DNA of 64,000 nt. Source: Evansella sp. AB-P1 (lineage in GTDB: Bacteria > Bacillota > Bacilli > Bacillales > Salisediminibacteriaceae). Both the position numbers and the translations under genes were made by a program. Of this stretch, positions 45,313 through 54,702 are shown in pieces. The notes beneath the pieces were generated by a model. The model did not search any database and was not told the origin of the DNA. It saw only the letters and a program-made list of their open reading frames with translations. The stretch spans positions 124,001-188,000 of the forward strand of contig NZ_JARUKY010000008.1 in NCBI RefSeq assembly GCF_029688925.1, given 5' to 3'. How positions within the stretch are numbered: position 1 is the stretch's first letter; the number at the start of each line of letters is the position of its first letter.

Positions 45313-46590
45313 TCATCCTAATCTTTTCATTTCTTTATTTCCGTAATTAAACTCTCTCATAGAAATGACTCGTTTATTCTTTTCAGAACTCCCCTTCTTA
45401 TCATTAACCTCTTTTATGTAAATAGACAAAATAGCTAAATACATAAAAAACATGTCATTTATAATAACGGATAATGAAAGAAGTTGAAGTACATAACCTA
45501 TATAAGTAAAGAAAAGATATGGTTTCTTTCGATGAACATTATTCTGGATCAATTGTATGAATACAAACAAGATAAATAACATGTAAAAGAAGAAGCCTAA
45601 TACCCCTGATTCTGATAAAATATCAAAAAATGTATTGTGTACACTTAAGTTATCACCGTAATAAAAATCATTATAATCAGAAAAATTAAAAGCCCCGATT
45701 CCTACGAGAATATTTGTTGAAAAGAAATCAATAGCTCTTCCCCATAACTCAAAGCGACCACTACCACCATCATTAGAAAAATCGCCAAATCTAGAATCTA
45801 ACATTTCAATGACATTCAACTGTGAAAACAAAAGGCTAATATAAATGGCTACTAAAGATAGAGATACAGAAATCATCAACATCTTCAGTTGTTTTCCAAT
45901 GTTACTCATAATAAAGTAAAGAAAGAATAGGATCCCAATCACTAGTAATCCTCCTCTGGAAAAGGTGAGAATACTTGTAATGATACAAAGGAATAGCCCA
46001 AGCTTATTTAACGATGACTTCGAATTACATAAATAATACGCAAAGAAGATTGTATTATAAAAAACATAGAAGTTTGGATCCTCCACTAGTCCAATGAGCC
46101 TCGGATAACTTCGATCAACCATGACACCAAATGCAATCACTCTCTCCCCAAGATCAAATTGAAAATTCAAAGCCTGTAACCCAATTAAATAAAGTACTAT
46201 GCTTAAGCCATTAAAGAGGATTCCAGCGTAAGAAATACCCTTTTCAATAATTGATTGTGTCGAATAGCTTAATATTGATTTAATAATAAAGTAACAGGAA
46301 AGATAGATGATAATCCCAATTAGTATTCTAAGACTGGAGGTGGAATATAAAGCAAATGCACCTGAAAAGCTATACATTAAATAAAAAACAAGCATTAATA
46401 TTTCAAAGAATTGGAGTCTTACAAACCGAAAAGCTGCAAGATGAATAAAAATGAATAATAGCAAAAAAATCATATAAGGCTTAAATGAAAAGCCAATATA
46501 AATACTATATTTTCCTATCGTAATAAGAAATAAGAGGATGAACACTGTAAAAGCATGGTTTTTCGATTGTGATATTCTACCATTTTCCAT
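45313..46590 (-). CDS. O-antigen ligase/polymerase-like membrane protein (Wzy)
   Basis: A 425-residue protein with about eleven or twelve membrane helices and a larger outside loop around residues 260-320 (SRFGDFSNDGGSGRFELW, VGIGAFNF, VHNTFFDILSESG), the pattern of O-antigen ligase/Wzy polymerases that join repeat units on the outer face. GSGRFELW and the VHN(T/S) segment are typical. The start is the ATG at 46590, 8 nt after GAGGG and 1 nt after the flippase stop; a GTG at 46599 overlapping the upstream gene is less likely. Confidence 0.83.
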   Translation of the reverse strand: MENGRISQSKNHAFTVFILLFLITIGKYSIYIGFSFKPYMIFLLLFIFIHLAAFRFVRLQFFEILMLVFYLMYSFSGAFALYSTSSLRILIGIIIYLSCYFIIKSILSYSTQSIIEKGISYAGILFNGLSIVLYLIGLQALNFQFDLGERVIAFGVMVDRSYPRLIGLVEDPNFYVFYNTIFFAYYLCNSKSSLNKLGLFLCIITSILTFSRGGLLVIGILFFLYFIMSNIGKQLKMLMISVSLSLVAIYISLLFSQLNVIEMLDSRFGDFSNDGGSGRFELWGRAIDFFSTNILVGIGAFNFSDYNDFYYGDNLSVHNTFFDILSESGVLGFFFYMLFILFVFIQLIQNNVHRKKPYLFFTYIGYVLQLLSLSVIINDMFFMYLAILSIYIKEVNDKKGSSEKNKRVISMREFNYGNKEMKRLG

Positions 46591-46591
46591 T

Positions 46592-48049
46592 TTAGACACC
46601 CTCTGTATCCTTTCCTTTTACTCTTTTAAACCGTATTTTTTTTACTACATCCCGTCTTATTTTCTCCTTCAACTCACTATCAATAAAAAGTAGCATGGAT
46701 AAAAAGATTAAATTAATCGCCATTGCTAAAAGGGGGATTTCACGGAAAAAGTATTCACTCACACCTAAACTTATGGCAAAAAATAGTAGGTACGGAATAA
46801 TAGCCTTTATGGCTATGACACCTCTATTAGGAATGCATAATAAGAAACCTAATAAGGTAATTCCTTCTATTGCGATACCAGCAAAAGCAGCTCCTATTAC
46901 TCCATATGATTGACTTAGTACAAAGTAAAGAATCACTCCACTTATCACCGCAATTAACTGGCAGACCATTCGATATGTCTGCATTCCTCTAGATGTAAGT
47001 CCATCTGCTAATGCAATATTGATGGCTTGAAAGGTCAACAATAGAGAAAGTATCTTTAATGGAGTAGCCGCCATTGTCCATTCAGCTCCGAATAGGAACT
47101 GAATAACAAATTCTGAAAGATGGAAGAAGGGAATTGTCATCCCCATTCCAATTAGTGACATGATCTTTATTTGCGTTATATTTAATTTTAAATGTTCATT
47201 AGGCATTCCTCCGTTAAAATACCGAAATAATACTGGATAATATGCACCTGCTACAACAAAAGGTATTTGCTGCAACGCTTGAGGAATACGATAAGCGATA
47301 GCAAACAATCCTACATCCTTTAAGCTTATAGTCCTTTCAAGTACCAGTGGTCCAAGATGAGGAAGAATAACAAATAATAACCCTCCAATTGTAAAAGATC
47401 CTAAATTTTGTAGAATCCCCTTATGAAACTTACTTTTTAAAGGAATTTTTATTTTTTTAGAAACTAAAACTAAACCGAAAATTCCAGCTAGCATATAGGA
47501 CATTCCATATAGAAGGCTAATAATGTAAGGATGTAGAGAGAACAACATTCCTAATGAAATTGTTGTCACTAATGTTAAAGCAGATACCATACGGATATAA
47601 CCGAAATACTCCATTTTCTCAATGAGCTGAAAATACGTAGTTCCAATACTTTGTAAAGCAACACCAGTAACCATTGGAAAAATTAAGAGATAGGCTGTTT
47701 GTATGAGCTCTTGATTATTTACATAAACAAACTCAATATAAATAAATCCAAATACAAAAGTAATGATAAGTAATAAAAACCTCATTTTTATATAAGAAGA
47801 CATTAAAATCGAAGTGCTTACATTTTTCTTTGATCCTTCCCGAAGAACAATGTCACTTAAGCCAGCGTCCGTAAAATAGCCCATAATCATTGAAATTGCT
47901 AAGGCGACACTGAAAAGTCCATAATTGTGAGATTGTAAGTAATAAGCTAATATAATTAAGGCAGCAGCATTTAATGCACTGGATAATGCTGTGCTGTAAA
48001 ATAAGTGAATAATATTATTTATGATAGAGTTTCCATTCGTTTTCTTCAT
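46592..48049 (-). CDS. Polysaccharide flippase (Wzx, MATE-like MVF/PST family)
   Basis: Moves lipid-linked repeat units across the membrane. It has 485 residues with about fourteen helices. The N-terminal LNAAALIILAYYLQSHNYGLFS and FTDAGLSDIVLREGSK segments, and SMLLFIDSELKEKIR at the end, are characteristic of Wzx/RfbX flippases. It stands between the BY-kinase homologue and the Wzy gene, the standard order in Wzx/Wzy-type clusters. Confidence 0.87.
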   Translation of the reverse strand: MKKTNGNSIINNIIHLFYSTALSSALNAAALIILAYYLQSHNYGLFSVALAISMIMGYFTDAGLSDIVLREGSKKNVSTSILMSSYIKMRFLLLIITFVFGFIYIEFVYVNNQELIQTAYLLIFPMVTGVALQSIGTTYFQLIEKMEYFGYIRMVSALTLVTTISLGMLFSLHPYIISLLYGMSYMLAGIFGLVLVSKKIKIPLKSKFHKGILQNLGSFTIGGLLFVILPHLGPLVLERTISLKDVGLFAIAYRIPQALQQIPFVVAGAYYPVLFRYFNGGMPNEHLKLNITQIKIMSLIGMGMTIPFFHLSEFVIQFLFGAEWTMAATPLKILSLLLTFQAINIALADGLTSRGMQTYRMVCQLIAVISGVILYFVLSQSYGVIGAAFAGIAIEGITLLGFLLCIPNRGVIAIKAIIPYLLFFAISLGVSEYFFREIPLLAMAINLIFLSMLLFIDSELKEKIRRDVVKKIRFKRVKGKDTEGV

Positions 48050-48071
48050 CCTTAGCCACCTTAAAGGAAAA

Positions 48072-48713
48072 TCAACCCGTTAAATAGATCACACCAAGTA
48101 TTTTTTGATTCGCCCGTTCCAAGTAGTTTTTTGTTAATAAAGCTTCCTCTTTTTTCGTACTGTTTTCTCTCATCATTAACACAACACCATCACAATATTG
48201 AGATACAATTTGTGCATCAGCAACATCCAAAAAAGGTGGCGATTCGAATATCACAATATCATATCGCTGTCTCCATTCATTCATAATTGTAGACACTCTA
48301 TTAGACACCCAAGCATCTAACGGATTTGTGGGAATTGGACCAGTTGGTAAAAGGTGTAGTCCATGAATAAAGGTTTCTTGTATACAAGATTCTAATTTTT
48401 CTTCCTTCATAATGACATGAGTTAAACCAGTTAAGTTATTAAAATGAAAACAATCATGTAGGGAGGGCTTTCTAAAGTTTGCATCTACTAAAAGAACATT
48501 TTTCCCTTGCTCAGCAAAGGAAATTGCCATTTTAATAGAAACTAACGGCTTTTGTTCTTCATGATTAGGTGTTGTAATCATCATGAACGTCTTTTCCTTC
48601 TTCGTTACATTTTCTATGTTTGAACAAATCATTCTTATTTGCTCTGTACTAACTAAATCATCTCGTAATGATAATTTTCTAACCATTTTCGTTTTACTTC
48701 TACTTTTACGCAC
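48072..48713 (-). CDS. CpsD/CapB-type tyrosine kinase homologue with degenerate Walker A
   Basis: About 213 residues of the BY-kinase fold. Walker A' (VLLVDANFRKP, about 73-83) and a Walker B-like IVIFESPP (about 153-160) are recognisable, but the P-loop position reads TTPNHEEQKPLVS instead of the usual GEGKS/T, so the invariant Gly-Lys-Ser is absent. There is no C-terminal tyrosine cluster, only VIYLTG. It is probably unable to autophosphorylate and may act as a structural partner of the chain-length protein. GTG at 48713 fits AGGAG best; it overlaps the upstream gene by 8 nt. Confidence 0.75.
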   Translation of the reverse strand: MRKSRSKTKMVRKLSLRDDLVSTEQIRMICSNIENVTKKEKTFMMITTPNHEEQKPLVSIKMAISFAEQGKNVLLVDANFRKPSLHDCFHFNNLTGLTHVIMKEEKLESCIQETFIHGLHLLPTGPIPTNPLDAWVSNRVSTIMNEWRQRYDIVIFESPPFLDVADAQIVSQYCDGVVLMMRENSTKKEEALLTKNYLERANQKILGVIYLTG

Positions 48714-49449
48714 CAAGTTCTCCTCCCTTCACCCTGTGTAAATAATTCTTTTTTATAGGTTTCCTTTTCTTTTTCTTCATAGGCTTAATTTTTTCATCTA
48801 AATTTAAATATCCTAATACTGTTAAGCCAAAGATTTCCTCAACTTCTCTTGAATTTTTTACTGAATCATCAAAGTATTCCTTTAACATAGCTAAACCAAT
48901 TCCTAAGAACAAGCCAACCATGATACCTATAGCAATATTTACAGTAGTACTCCCTATCTGTTTCGTAGAAATGGATCCATTCTGATAGCTGAGTACTTCA
49001 ATATTGTCTACATATAACAATTCATTCATCTTTTCTACTGTCGTAAAAGCAATTGCCTGCGTGAGCTCCTTTGCTTGTTCTGGTGAGCTATCCCTAACAA
49101 CTACATTAATAATTTGTGAATTATCATTATTTCTTACCGTTATTTTTTCCTCTAAACTTCCCATATTAACGTTCAATTCATTACTTACTGTGCTTAGAAC
49201 AATTGGACTTTTAATAAAATCAATAGTTGATGCTAGTAGTTTATTAATATCTTGATTCGTCCCTGCACGTTCCTCAATATTTCCTAAGCTCCCAACAAGT
49301 AAATAATCAGTTGCTTCATACGAAGGCTTTATTACAAAAATGGAAATGAATAGTGTAAAAATGGAAACGATTAAAAAGGACCCAATAAGTGTTAGCTTTC
49401 TTCTTTTCATAATCTCAAAAAACTTTTTTAAATCAATATTCCCGTCCAT
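48706..49449 (-). CDS. Chain-length determinant / kinase modulator (Wzz-CpsC-type)
   Basis: A membrane protein of about 247 residues with one helix near the N-terminus (LTLIGSFLIVSIFTLFISIF), an extracytoplasmic domain, and a second helix near residue 175 (AIGIMVGLFLGIGLAML) followed by a basic cytosolic tail. This is the CpsC/CapA/EpsA layout that controls polymer length and activates the partner kinase. The start lies in a run of three ATGs after GGGGGA; I take the third (49449), which has 6-nt spacing. Confidence 0.85.
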   Translation of the reverse strand: MDGNIDLKKFFEIMKRRKLTLIGSFLIVSIFTLFISIFVIKPSYEATDYLLVGSLGNIEERAGTNQDINKLLASTIDFIKSPIVLSTVSNELNVNMGSLEEKITVRNNDNSQIINVVVRDSSPEQAKELTQAIAFTTVEKMNELLYVDNIEVLSYQNGSISTKQIGSTTVNIAIGIMVGLFLGIGLAMLKEYFDDSVKNSREVEEIFGLTVLGYLNLDEKIKPMKKKKRKPIKKNYLHRVKGGELGA

Positions 49450-49488
49450 CATCATTCCCCCATTCATATAGAAAGCTAATGAGTGTAA

Positions 49489-50427
49489 TTAAATCATTTG
49501 CTTCCTATCATTTGTCATCTCATCTTTATAATAATGTAATGTTTCCTGCAACCCTTCCCGCAGTCTATACTTAGGCTGCCACCTTAATATATTTTTTGCT
49601 TTCTCATTCTTTAAATAACTGTGTCTTATATCTCCCTCTCTTTCCTGACCATAGAGAGTAGATATAGGTTCTTGCAAAATAGCTTTCATTTCTTCAATAA
49701 TTTTATTGATTGATACCTTCGTTTGAGTGCTTATATTAAAGGTTTCGTTATGGCCATACTCTAGTGCTCTTACATTTGCTTGTGCTACATCTTTAACAAA
49801 GATGAAATCTCTTGTTTGATTCCCATCTCCAAAAACAGTTGGTGATTCACCATGTAAGAGCCTATTAATAAAGATGGCGATGACACCTGCTTCACCATTC
49901 GTATCCTGTCTCATTCCGAAAACGTTCGAATATCGTAAAATTGTATATTGCATACCGTAAAGCTTTGAAAACAGTTTAATATAAGACTCGCCATTTAATT
50001 TTGATAAACCATAAAAAGAAACGGAATTATAAGGATGCATTTCATCTACCGGTAGGTAATTTGGATTCCCATAAATAGCTGCGGTTGAAGCATAAATAAT
50101 TTTTTTCGTTTTGTACTTTATGCACGCATCCAATATATTGATGGTTCCTAATATATTTTCTTCACTATCATACAGCGGATCTTTCATTGATTTTGAAACA
50201 GACACTTGAGCTGCTTGATGAATGACGAAATCAGGTTCTTCTAATTTAAATATTTCATCAACTGAATCCCTAATATCTGCTTCATAATATTTAACACCAA
50301 TAGGTATGTTTTTTTTATGTCCAGTAATAAAGTTATCTAAAACAACAACTTCATAATGATTTTTCAACAGTTCCTCTACAATATGTGAACCAATAAACCC
50401 AGCACCACCAGTTATTAATACCTTCAT
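49489..50427 (-). CDS. NAD-dependent nucleotide-sugar epimerase (UDP-glucose 4-epimerase-like)
   Basis: A 312-residue extended short-chain dehydrogenase: GGAGFIGSHI at residues 7-16, HQAAQVSVSKS, catalytic Ser/Thr in ASTAAIYG, YGLSK with Tyr and Lys near 150, and RYSNVFG. It resembles UDP-glucose/UDP-GlcNAc 4-epimerases; the exact sugar is not decidable. It is the first gene of the exopolysaccharide operon, and a SinR-like palindrome lies 50 bp before its ATG. Confidence 0.83.
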   Translation of the reverse strand: MKVLITGGAGFIGSHIVEELLKNHYEVVVLDNFITGHKKNIPIGVKYYEADIRDSVDEIFKLEEPDFVIHQAAQVSVSKSMKDPLYDSEENILGTINILDACIKYKTKKIIYASTAAIYGNPNYLPVDEMHPYNSVSFYGLSKLNGESYIKLFSKLYGMQYTILRYSNVFGMRQDTNGEAGVIAIFINRLLHGESPTVFGDGNQTRDFIFVKDVAQANVRALEYGHNETFNISTQTKVSINKIIEEMKAILQEPISTLYGQEREGDIRHSYLKNEKAKNILRWQPKYRLREGLQETLHYYKDEMTNDRKQMI

Positions 50428-50476
50428 TTTATTTCCTTCTTTCTAAAAAGAATTTTTGAAAACAACCTACAAACAG

Positions 50477-50492
50477 GTTCTTTATAAAGAAC
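50477..50492. promoter_or_regulatory. Inverted pair of SinR-like boxes
   Basis: GTTCTTTATAAAGAAC is a perfect 16-bp palindrome made of two copies of GTTCTTT, matching the B. subtilis SinR consensus GTTCTYT. A weaker pair (TTCTTT...AAAGAA) lies at about 50437-50452, and ATTCTTTATAA near 50521. In B. subtilis SinR represses eps. Confidence 0.65.
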
Positions 50493-50705
50493 TTCACGAT
50501 TAAAAAAAAGATAAAAACAATATTCTTTATAACGTACAATTGTTCTATATACTGAATTTTAATATTTTTCTTTACAAATTGTAAATCACTATTTAGAAGT
50601 ATTACATGTTATTTTTACCTATAATGCAAAAGATTACTCTCGTTTACTCTTTATATCGTATATTTATATATTTTATAACGAACACTATTATATCTAATAG
50701 AAAAT

Positions 50706-50738
50706 CAAAAAAAAACCAACTATATAATAATAGATGGT
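50706..50738 (-). terminator. Terminator of the beta-helix gene
   Basis: On the minus strand ACCATCTAT pairs with ATAGTTGGT around a short loop and is followed by nine T residues. Confidence 0.8.
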
Positions 50739-50807
50739 CTTCCTTCCCTCTCCGGACATTCGTTATATAGGATGAGGAGTGTAAGTGTAATTAAAATTAA
50801 ATTCAAC

Positions 50808-51803
50808 TTAATTTCTTGCTTCTTCTACAGGGGATGTAAAATAATTATAATAACCTTCGTCACTTATGAATTCACTCAGTATATTGGATGTTAGAAAGTT
50901 TCCAGTAGATTGTCTGCTAAAAGTAATAATTGGTTCTTCATGAACTAATTCATGAACATCCCAAATCACTCCATCAAATTTATTATCAGATCCCATAACG
51001 GAAAGAACACTTTCCGTATAACTAGTAAGCTGAACTTGTAAGCTTGTAAATTCATTTCCTGTCGTCTCATATGGAATGGTAATAGAGCCAATTAATTCAA
51101 TACAATTAACACAGTCATCTAGTGTAATATTGACAAATCGATTACCATTTACCCAAGTAAAATCCGCATCATTCTCTTGTTCCACAGCTTCTAAGTAAAT
51201 TCCCCTATTAAATCCAACAATATTTAAGTCAGTAAAGTTTACAAAACTAATAAAATGGTTTGGACCATCTGCAAACAAAGCAAGTGCCGTACCTTGTCGC
51301 GTTCCGCTTGAATTCACAATGGTTACATTTCTTACATGAGTCCTTTCCCAGGACCAAAATTGGTGTTTTCCATCTAAATATATGACTTCTGAATCAAAGC
51401 TATTATTTGTAACTTCAATAATTCCATTAGTAATAGATGCATTTTTTTCTAACTCAATTGCTCTAAAGTTCCCTTCAATAAATAAACGAGTGTTTTGGTC
51501 AAACTCAAGCTCAACACCTTCTCTTACAATGATTCCCGATTTAATAACATAGTGCTTATTCCCAGTTAGTCTTACCTTACTAATGTTGGATTCATAGCTA
51601 TGATCTATTGCAGCTTGAATCGCTTGTGAGTCATCCTCTAAATTATCTCCATCAGCGCCAAAATCATCAACATGAACGTAGTACTTACTACTTTCTATTG
51701 TCTTGCTTACTGTCTTACCATTGTTCAATTGAATAATTAATACAGCTAGTAACAAAAAAGTGAAAAATAGTAACGAGTATATGATGATCCTCTTTTTTTT
51801 CAT
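50808..51803 (-). CDS. Membrane-anchored right-handed beta-helix protein (pectate-lyase superfamily)
   Basis: 331 residues: a basic start and hydrophobic helix (IIIYSLLFFTFLLLAVLII, about 6-24), then an extracytoplasmic domain starting VDDFGADGDNLEDDSQAIQAAID, the usual first turn of pectate-lyase-superfamily/GH28-related beta-helices. The GH28 catalytic motifs (NTD/DD/GHG/RxK) are not visible, so a GH28 reaction is unlikely; a lyase or a binding role toward the neighbouring exopolysaccharide is possible. AAAGGAG precedes the ATG. It is a separate transcription unit with its own terminator. Confidence 0.65.
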   Translation of the reverse strand: MKKKRIIIYSLLFFTFLLLAVLIIQLNNGKTVSKTIESSKYYVHVDDFGADGDNLEDDSQAIQAAIDHSYESNISKVRLTGNKHYVIKSGIIVREGVELEFDQNTRLFIEGNFRAIELEKNASITNGIIEVTNNSFDSEVIYLDGKHQFWSWERTHVRNVTIVNSSGTRQGTALALFADGPNHFISFVNFTDLNIVGFNRGIYLEAVEQENDADFTWVNGNRFVNITLDDCVNCIELIGSITIPYETTGNEFTSLQVQLTSYTESVLSVMGSDNKFDGVIWDVHELVHEEPIITFSRQSTGNFLTSNILSEFISDEGYYNYFTSPVEEARN

Positions 51804-52010
51804 ATAAACTCCTTTTATGGATTAGTATTAAAAATAGAAACGGTTCAGGAGTGAAGGGTGCCAGCGACGAGCATTCACTTCACGGTTGTTTCATCTGACG
51901 AAAATTACACAAAAAATCACTAGAAGAGGAAGAAACAGGAACATGTGAAAGCTTTCTCCTGTAACGATTAACCTCCCATTTGAAAGATATTTTCATATTG
52001 CAAAGAATCC

Positions 52011-52802
52011 TTATACAAAATTATTAAATTTCAACCAAGTTGTACACGGGTTTGTCCAGGTAGATACATGCTCTTCCCCATCAGCTAGTCCTAAGCCGTG
52101 GCGCCCCTTTGCAAAAACATGTAAATCAAATAATACCTTATTTTTATTAAGCTCTTGAGCAAACAACAAACTGTTTCCTACTGGGACTGATGCGTCATCT
52201 GATGTATGCCACAAAAAGGTAGGTGGTGTTTCTACTGTTACCCTTTCATCATTACATACTTTTTTTAATAGTTCCTCGTCAGGGGTAGACCCAATTAAGT
52301 TATCCTTTGATCCACTATGTAAAAATGGTTCTCTCATTGTTATCACTGGATAGCACAGGATTAATAACTCAGGACGTGAAGATAGTTTATCAATTGGATC
52401 TTTAGAGTTTTTATCCCCTGTGTCAAAGGTAGTTCCTGCTGTAGCAACAACATGACCTCCAGCAGAAAAGCCTAAAGCTCCTAGTTTATTTGGATTTATA
52501 CCATATTCATTTGATCGATAGCGTACCATGCGAATGGCTCGCTGTATATCTAATAATGCACAGGGATATTGATATGGAGCAACACGATAGCGCAGTACAA
52601 AAGCTGAAATGCCAATGGAATTTAGCCATTTAGCCACTGGTTCTCCTTCATGGTGTGCCCGTCTTGCATATCCTCCACCAGGGCATATAATGATTGCAGA
52701 GTTATTTTTTCCCTCTACTAAATACGGAGTTATTGCTGGGCTATCTTCTGGTGTCGTACCTTTCGCTAATGGTGCGCCATCTGGCCATAAAAGTATTTCC
52801 AC
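52011..52802 (-). CDS. Alpha/beta-hydrolase, acetylesterase-like
   Basis: A 263-residue esterase of the BD-FAE/prolyl-oligopeptidase-like group: oxyanion segment ICPGGGYARRAHHEGEP, nucleophile in GFSAGGH, acid in HTSDDASVP and base in GRHGLGL. Relatives remove acetyl groups from xylan or other sugars (inference). I choose GTG at 52802, 8 nt after AAAGGA; an in-frame ATG at 52811 follows that site with no spacing. It stands alone, so its physiological role is not set by neighbours. Confidence 0.75.
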   Translation of the reverse strand: MEILLWPDGAPLAKGTTPEDSPAITPYLVEGKNNSAIIICPGGGYARRAHHEGEPVAKWLNSIGISAFVLRYRVAPYQYPCALLDIQRAIRMVRYRSNEYGINPNKLGALGFSAGGHVVATAGTTFDTGDKNSKDPIDKLSSRPELLILCYPVITMREPFLHSGSKDNLIGSTPDEELLKKVCNDERVTVETPPTFLWHTSDDASVPVGNSLLFAQELNKNKVLFDLHVFAKGRHGLGLADGEEHVSTWTNPCTTWLKFNNFV

Positions 52803-53125
52803 ATGTAACATCCTTTCGTATTTTCAGAGTATTTTAACATTAGTATACTACATCTTTATACTAGAGACGTTTGTTTTTAAAATGCTGAAGAAGCTTGGTT
52901 GCGAGATGATTGCGCCACCTTTTCTACCGCAAATGTTGCGTTGCAGGAAGATAGAAGCGCAAACGAAAACAAAAAATGAAATAACGAAAAGGCATGAAGA
53001 ATTTGAATTCTTCATGCCTTAATACGTTCCTAATATTTAAACTCCGTAACATTTTTTAAATGATCAGTGAAGCCTCTCTTAGCAACGTACAAAAATAATT
53101 CGTTACCCTATGAGATATACTTTTT
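52803..53125. other. 323-bp intergenic region
   Basis: There is no gene. It holds the terminator at 52989-53020 and, at about 52897-52965, a G+C-richer stretch with TTGCG three times and CGCAA twice in 75 bp, resembling a dispersed intergenic repeat. Confidence 0.5.
52989..53020 (-). terminator. Terminator of the flotillin operon
   Basis: Perfect arms AAGGCATGAAGAA and TTCTTCATGCCTT around a 6-nt loop, followed on the minus strand by TTTTCG and T-rich DNA. Confidence 0.8.
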
Positions 53126-54667
53126 TTATTTTTCCGAAGGTTTATCTTCAGGAAGATTTGTATCCGTTAATTCTTGTTTTATTTGTTCAATATTTAATTT
53201 TTCATTTCCTTTTCCAGCAAAGTTTTCAATTAAGTCTTTTACATCAATCCCCGAGGAAGCCTTTAAAGATTCCTGTAATGTTGACATTAAGTTTGTGGCA
53301 TAGCCAGTAACCTTATTAGCCCCACCATTTTCACCACTTGAGCCGGTGTCTACAACTGTAATACTATCGATATTAGATAATGGTGAAGCCACTTCTTTTG
53401 CATAAGTAGGTAGCATTTGTAAAATCATATCAAGAATAGCCGCTTGACCATACTTCTCGTAAGCTTCTGCAATTTTCTCTTTCGCTTCCGCTTCCGCAAG
53501 ACCTTTCAAACGGATAACTTCTGCTTCTGATTCCCCTTTTGCTCGAGCTGCATCCGCTGCTGCAATACCGTCTATACGTACTTTCTCAGCTTCTGCTTTT
53601 GCCATTGCTTCAATGTTATAACTTTTCGCATCCGCTTCAGCCATATGTCTTCTTTTTTCCGCTTCAGCAGACTGTTCCACTGCATATCGATCTGCATCCG
53701 CTTTTTTCTTCACTTCAGAATCATATTGCTTTTCACGACGTAAAATCTCTTTTTCTTCTAATTCAATTTGCTTTTGTCGTTCAATAATTTGAATTTGCAT
53801 TTGCTGTTCTGTTACTTCTTGCTTAGAACGAGCTTCTTGTAGATGATATGCTTGGTCAGCAAGTGCTTTTGCTTCATCTTGATCTCTACGGAACTCTGCA
53901 ATCTTTAATTGATTTGCTCGTTCTGATTCAGCAATTTCTGTAGCGCGTTCTAATTCTGAACGTTTTGCATCCTTATCTGCTTCAGCACGTTTAATACGAG
54001 TTTCCTTATCAGCTTCAGCAGTTGCTATATCAGCATCTCTTTTCACTTGAGCAATACGTGGTTTACCTAAAGAATCTAAATAACCATTTTTATCACGAAC
54101 ATCCTTAATTGTAAAAGAAACAATAAGAAGACCCATTTTCGCTAAGTCTTGAGAAGCTACACGTTGAACCTCTTGGGAAAACTTTTCTCGATTTTTATAA
54201 ATTTCTTCCACTGTCATCGTACCTAAAATAGAACGTAAATGACCTTCTAAAACTTCTTTCGCTTCATTTTCACGATCATCCTTTGTTTTTCCTAAAAATT
54301 GTTCTGCTGCTGTAGCAATTTCTCCGATGGATCCACCGATTTTGATAATTGCAGTTCCATCTGCCATAACTGGTACACCTTGCTCTGTATAAACTTCTGG
54401 TGTTGATACATCAATTTTACTAGAAAGTAAGCTTAGTTTTTCTGATTGCTGGAATACAGGTAAAACAAACGTACCCCCACCACGAACAATCTTAATACGG
54501 TTACCTGACTCATCTGTATTTACATTTCTACCACCTAAATAACTCCCTGTAACAATGAGTGCTTCATCTGGTCCTGCTGTTCGATACTTTGTAACAAATA
54601 CGCCGATAAGTGCAAGAATTAATACTGCTACAATACCAATAATAATTAATAAAAATTCTCCTGGCAT
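53126..54667 (-). CDS. floT: Flotillin
   Basis: A scaffold of functional membrane microdomains. The 513-residue protein has an N-terminal membrane-inserted hydrophobic segment (FLLIIIGIVAVLILALIGVF, residues 5-24), an SPFH/Band 7 domain to about 200, a long Ala/Glu-rich coiled coil (about 215-430) with repeated AEA/EAEK units, and a C-terminal tail. It matches B. subtilis FloT/YuaG (509 residues). It lies downstream of NfeD and PspA in one operon, as in the yuaE/yuaF/yuaG-type arrangement. GAGGAGG precedes the ATG. Confidence 0.94.
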   Translation of the reverse strand: MPGEFLLIIIGIVAVLILALIGVFVTKYRTAGPDEALIVTGSYLGGRNVNTDESGNRIKIVRGGGTFVLPVFQQSEKLSLLSSKIDVSTPEVYTEQGVPVMADGTAIIKIGGSIGEIATAAEQFLGKTKDDRENEAKEVLEGHLRSILGTMTVEEIYKNREKFSQEVQRVASQDLAKMGLLIVSFTIKDVRDKNGYLDSLGKPRIAQVKRDADIATAEADKETRIKRAEADKDAKRSELERATEIAESERANQLKIAEFRRDQDEAKALADQAYHLQEARSKQEVTEQQMQIQIIERQKQIELEEKEILRREKQYDSEVKKKADADRYAVEQSAEAEKRRHMAEADAKSYNIEAMAKAEAEKVRIDGIAAADAARAKGESEAEVIRLKGLAEAEAKEKIAEAYEKYGQAAILDMILQMLPTYAKEVASPLSNIDSITVVDTGSSGENGGANKVTGYATNLMSTLQESLKASSGIDVKDLIENFAGKGNEKLNIEQIKQELTDTNLPEDKPSEK

Positions 54668-54702
54668 GATTTACCTCCTCTGGTTTTAACCAAATAATTT
54701 TT

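Larger units (their letters stand above)
50428..50807. other. 380-bp regulatory region upstream of the exopolysaccharide operon
   Basis: There is no gene. It contains the SinR-like palindrome, related TTCTTT/AAAGAA repeats, a TTTACAAATTGTAAA palindrome (50571-50585) and the terminator of the beta-helix gene. Several weak -35/-10 pairs exist and I cannot choose one. Confidence 0.6.

Noticed and set aside
52609-53022. Plus-strand frame of 137 codons from within the esterase gene to the flotillin terminator
   Set aside because: Its first part is antisense to the esterase and its end reads through the terminator hairpin; no ribosome-binding site.
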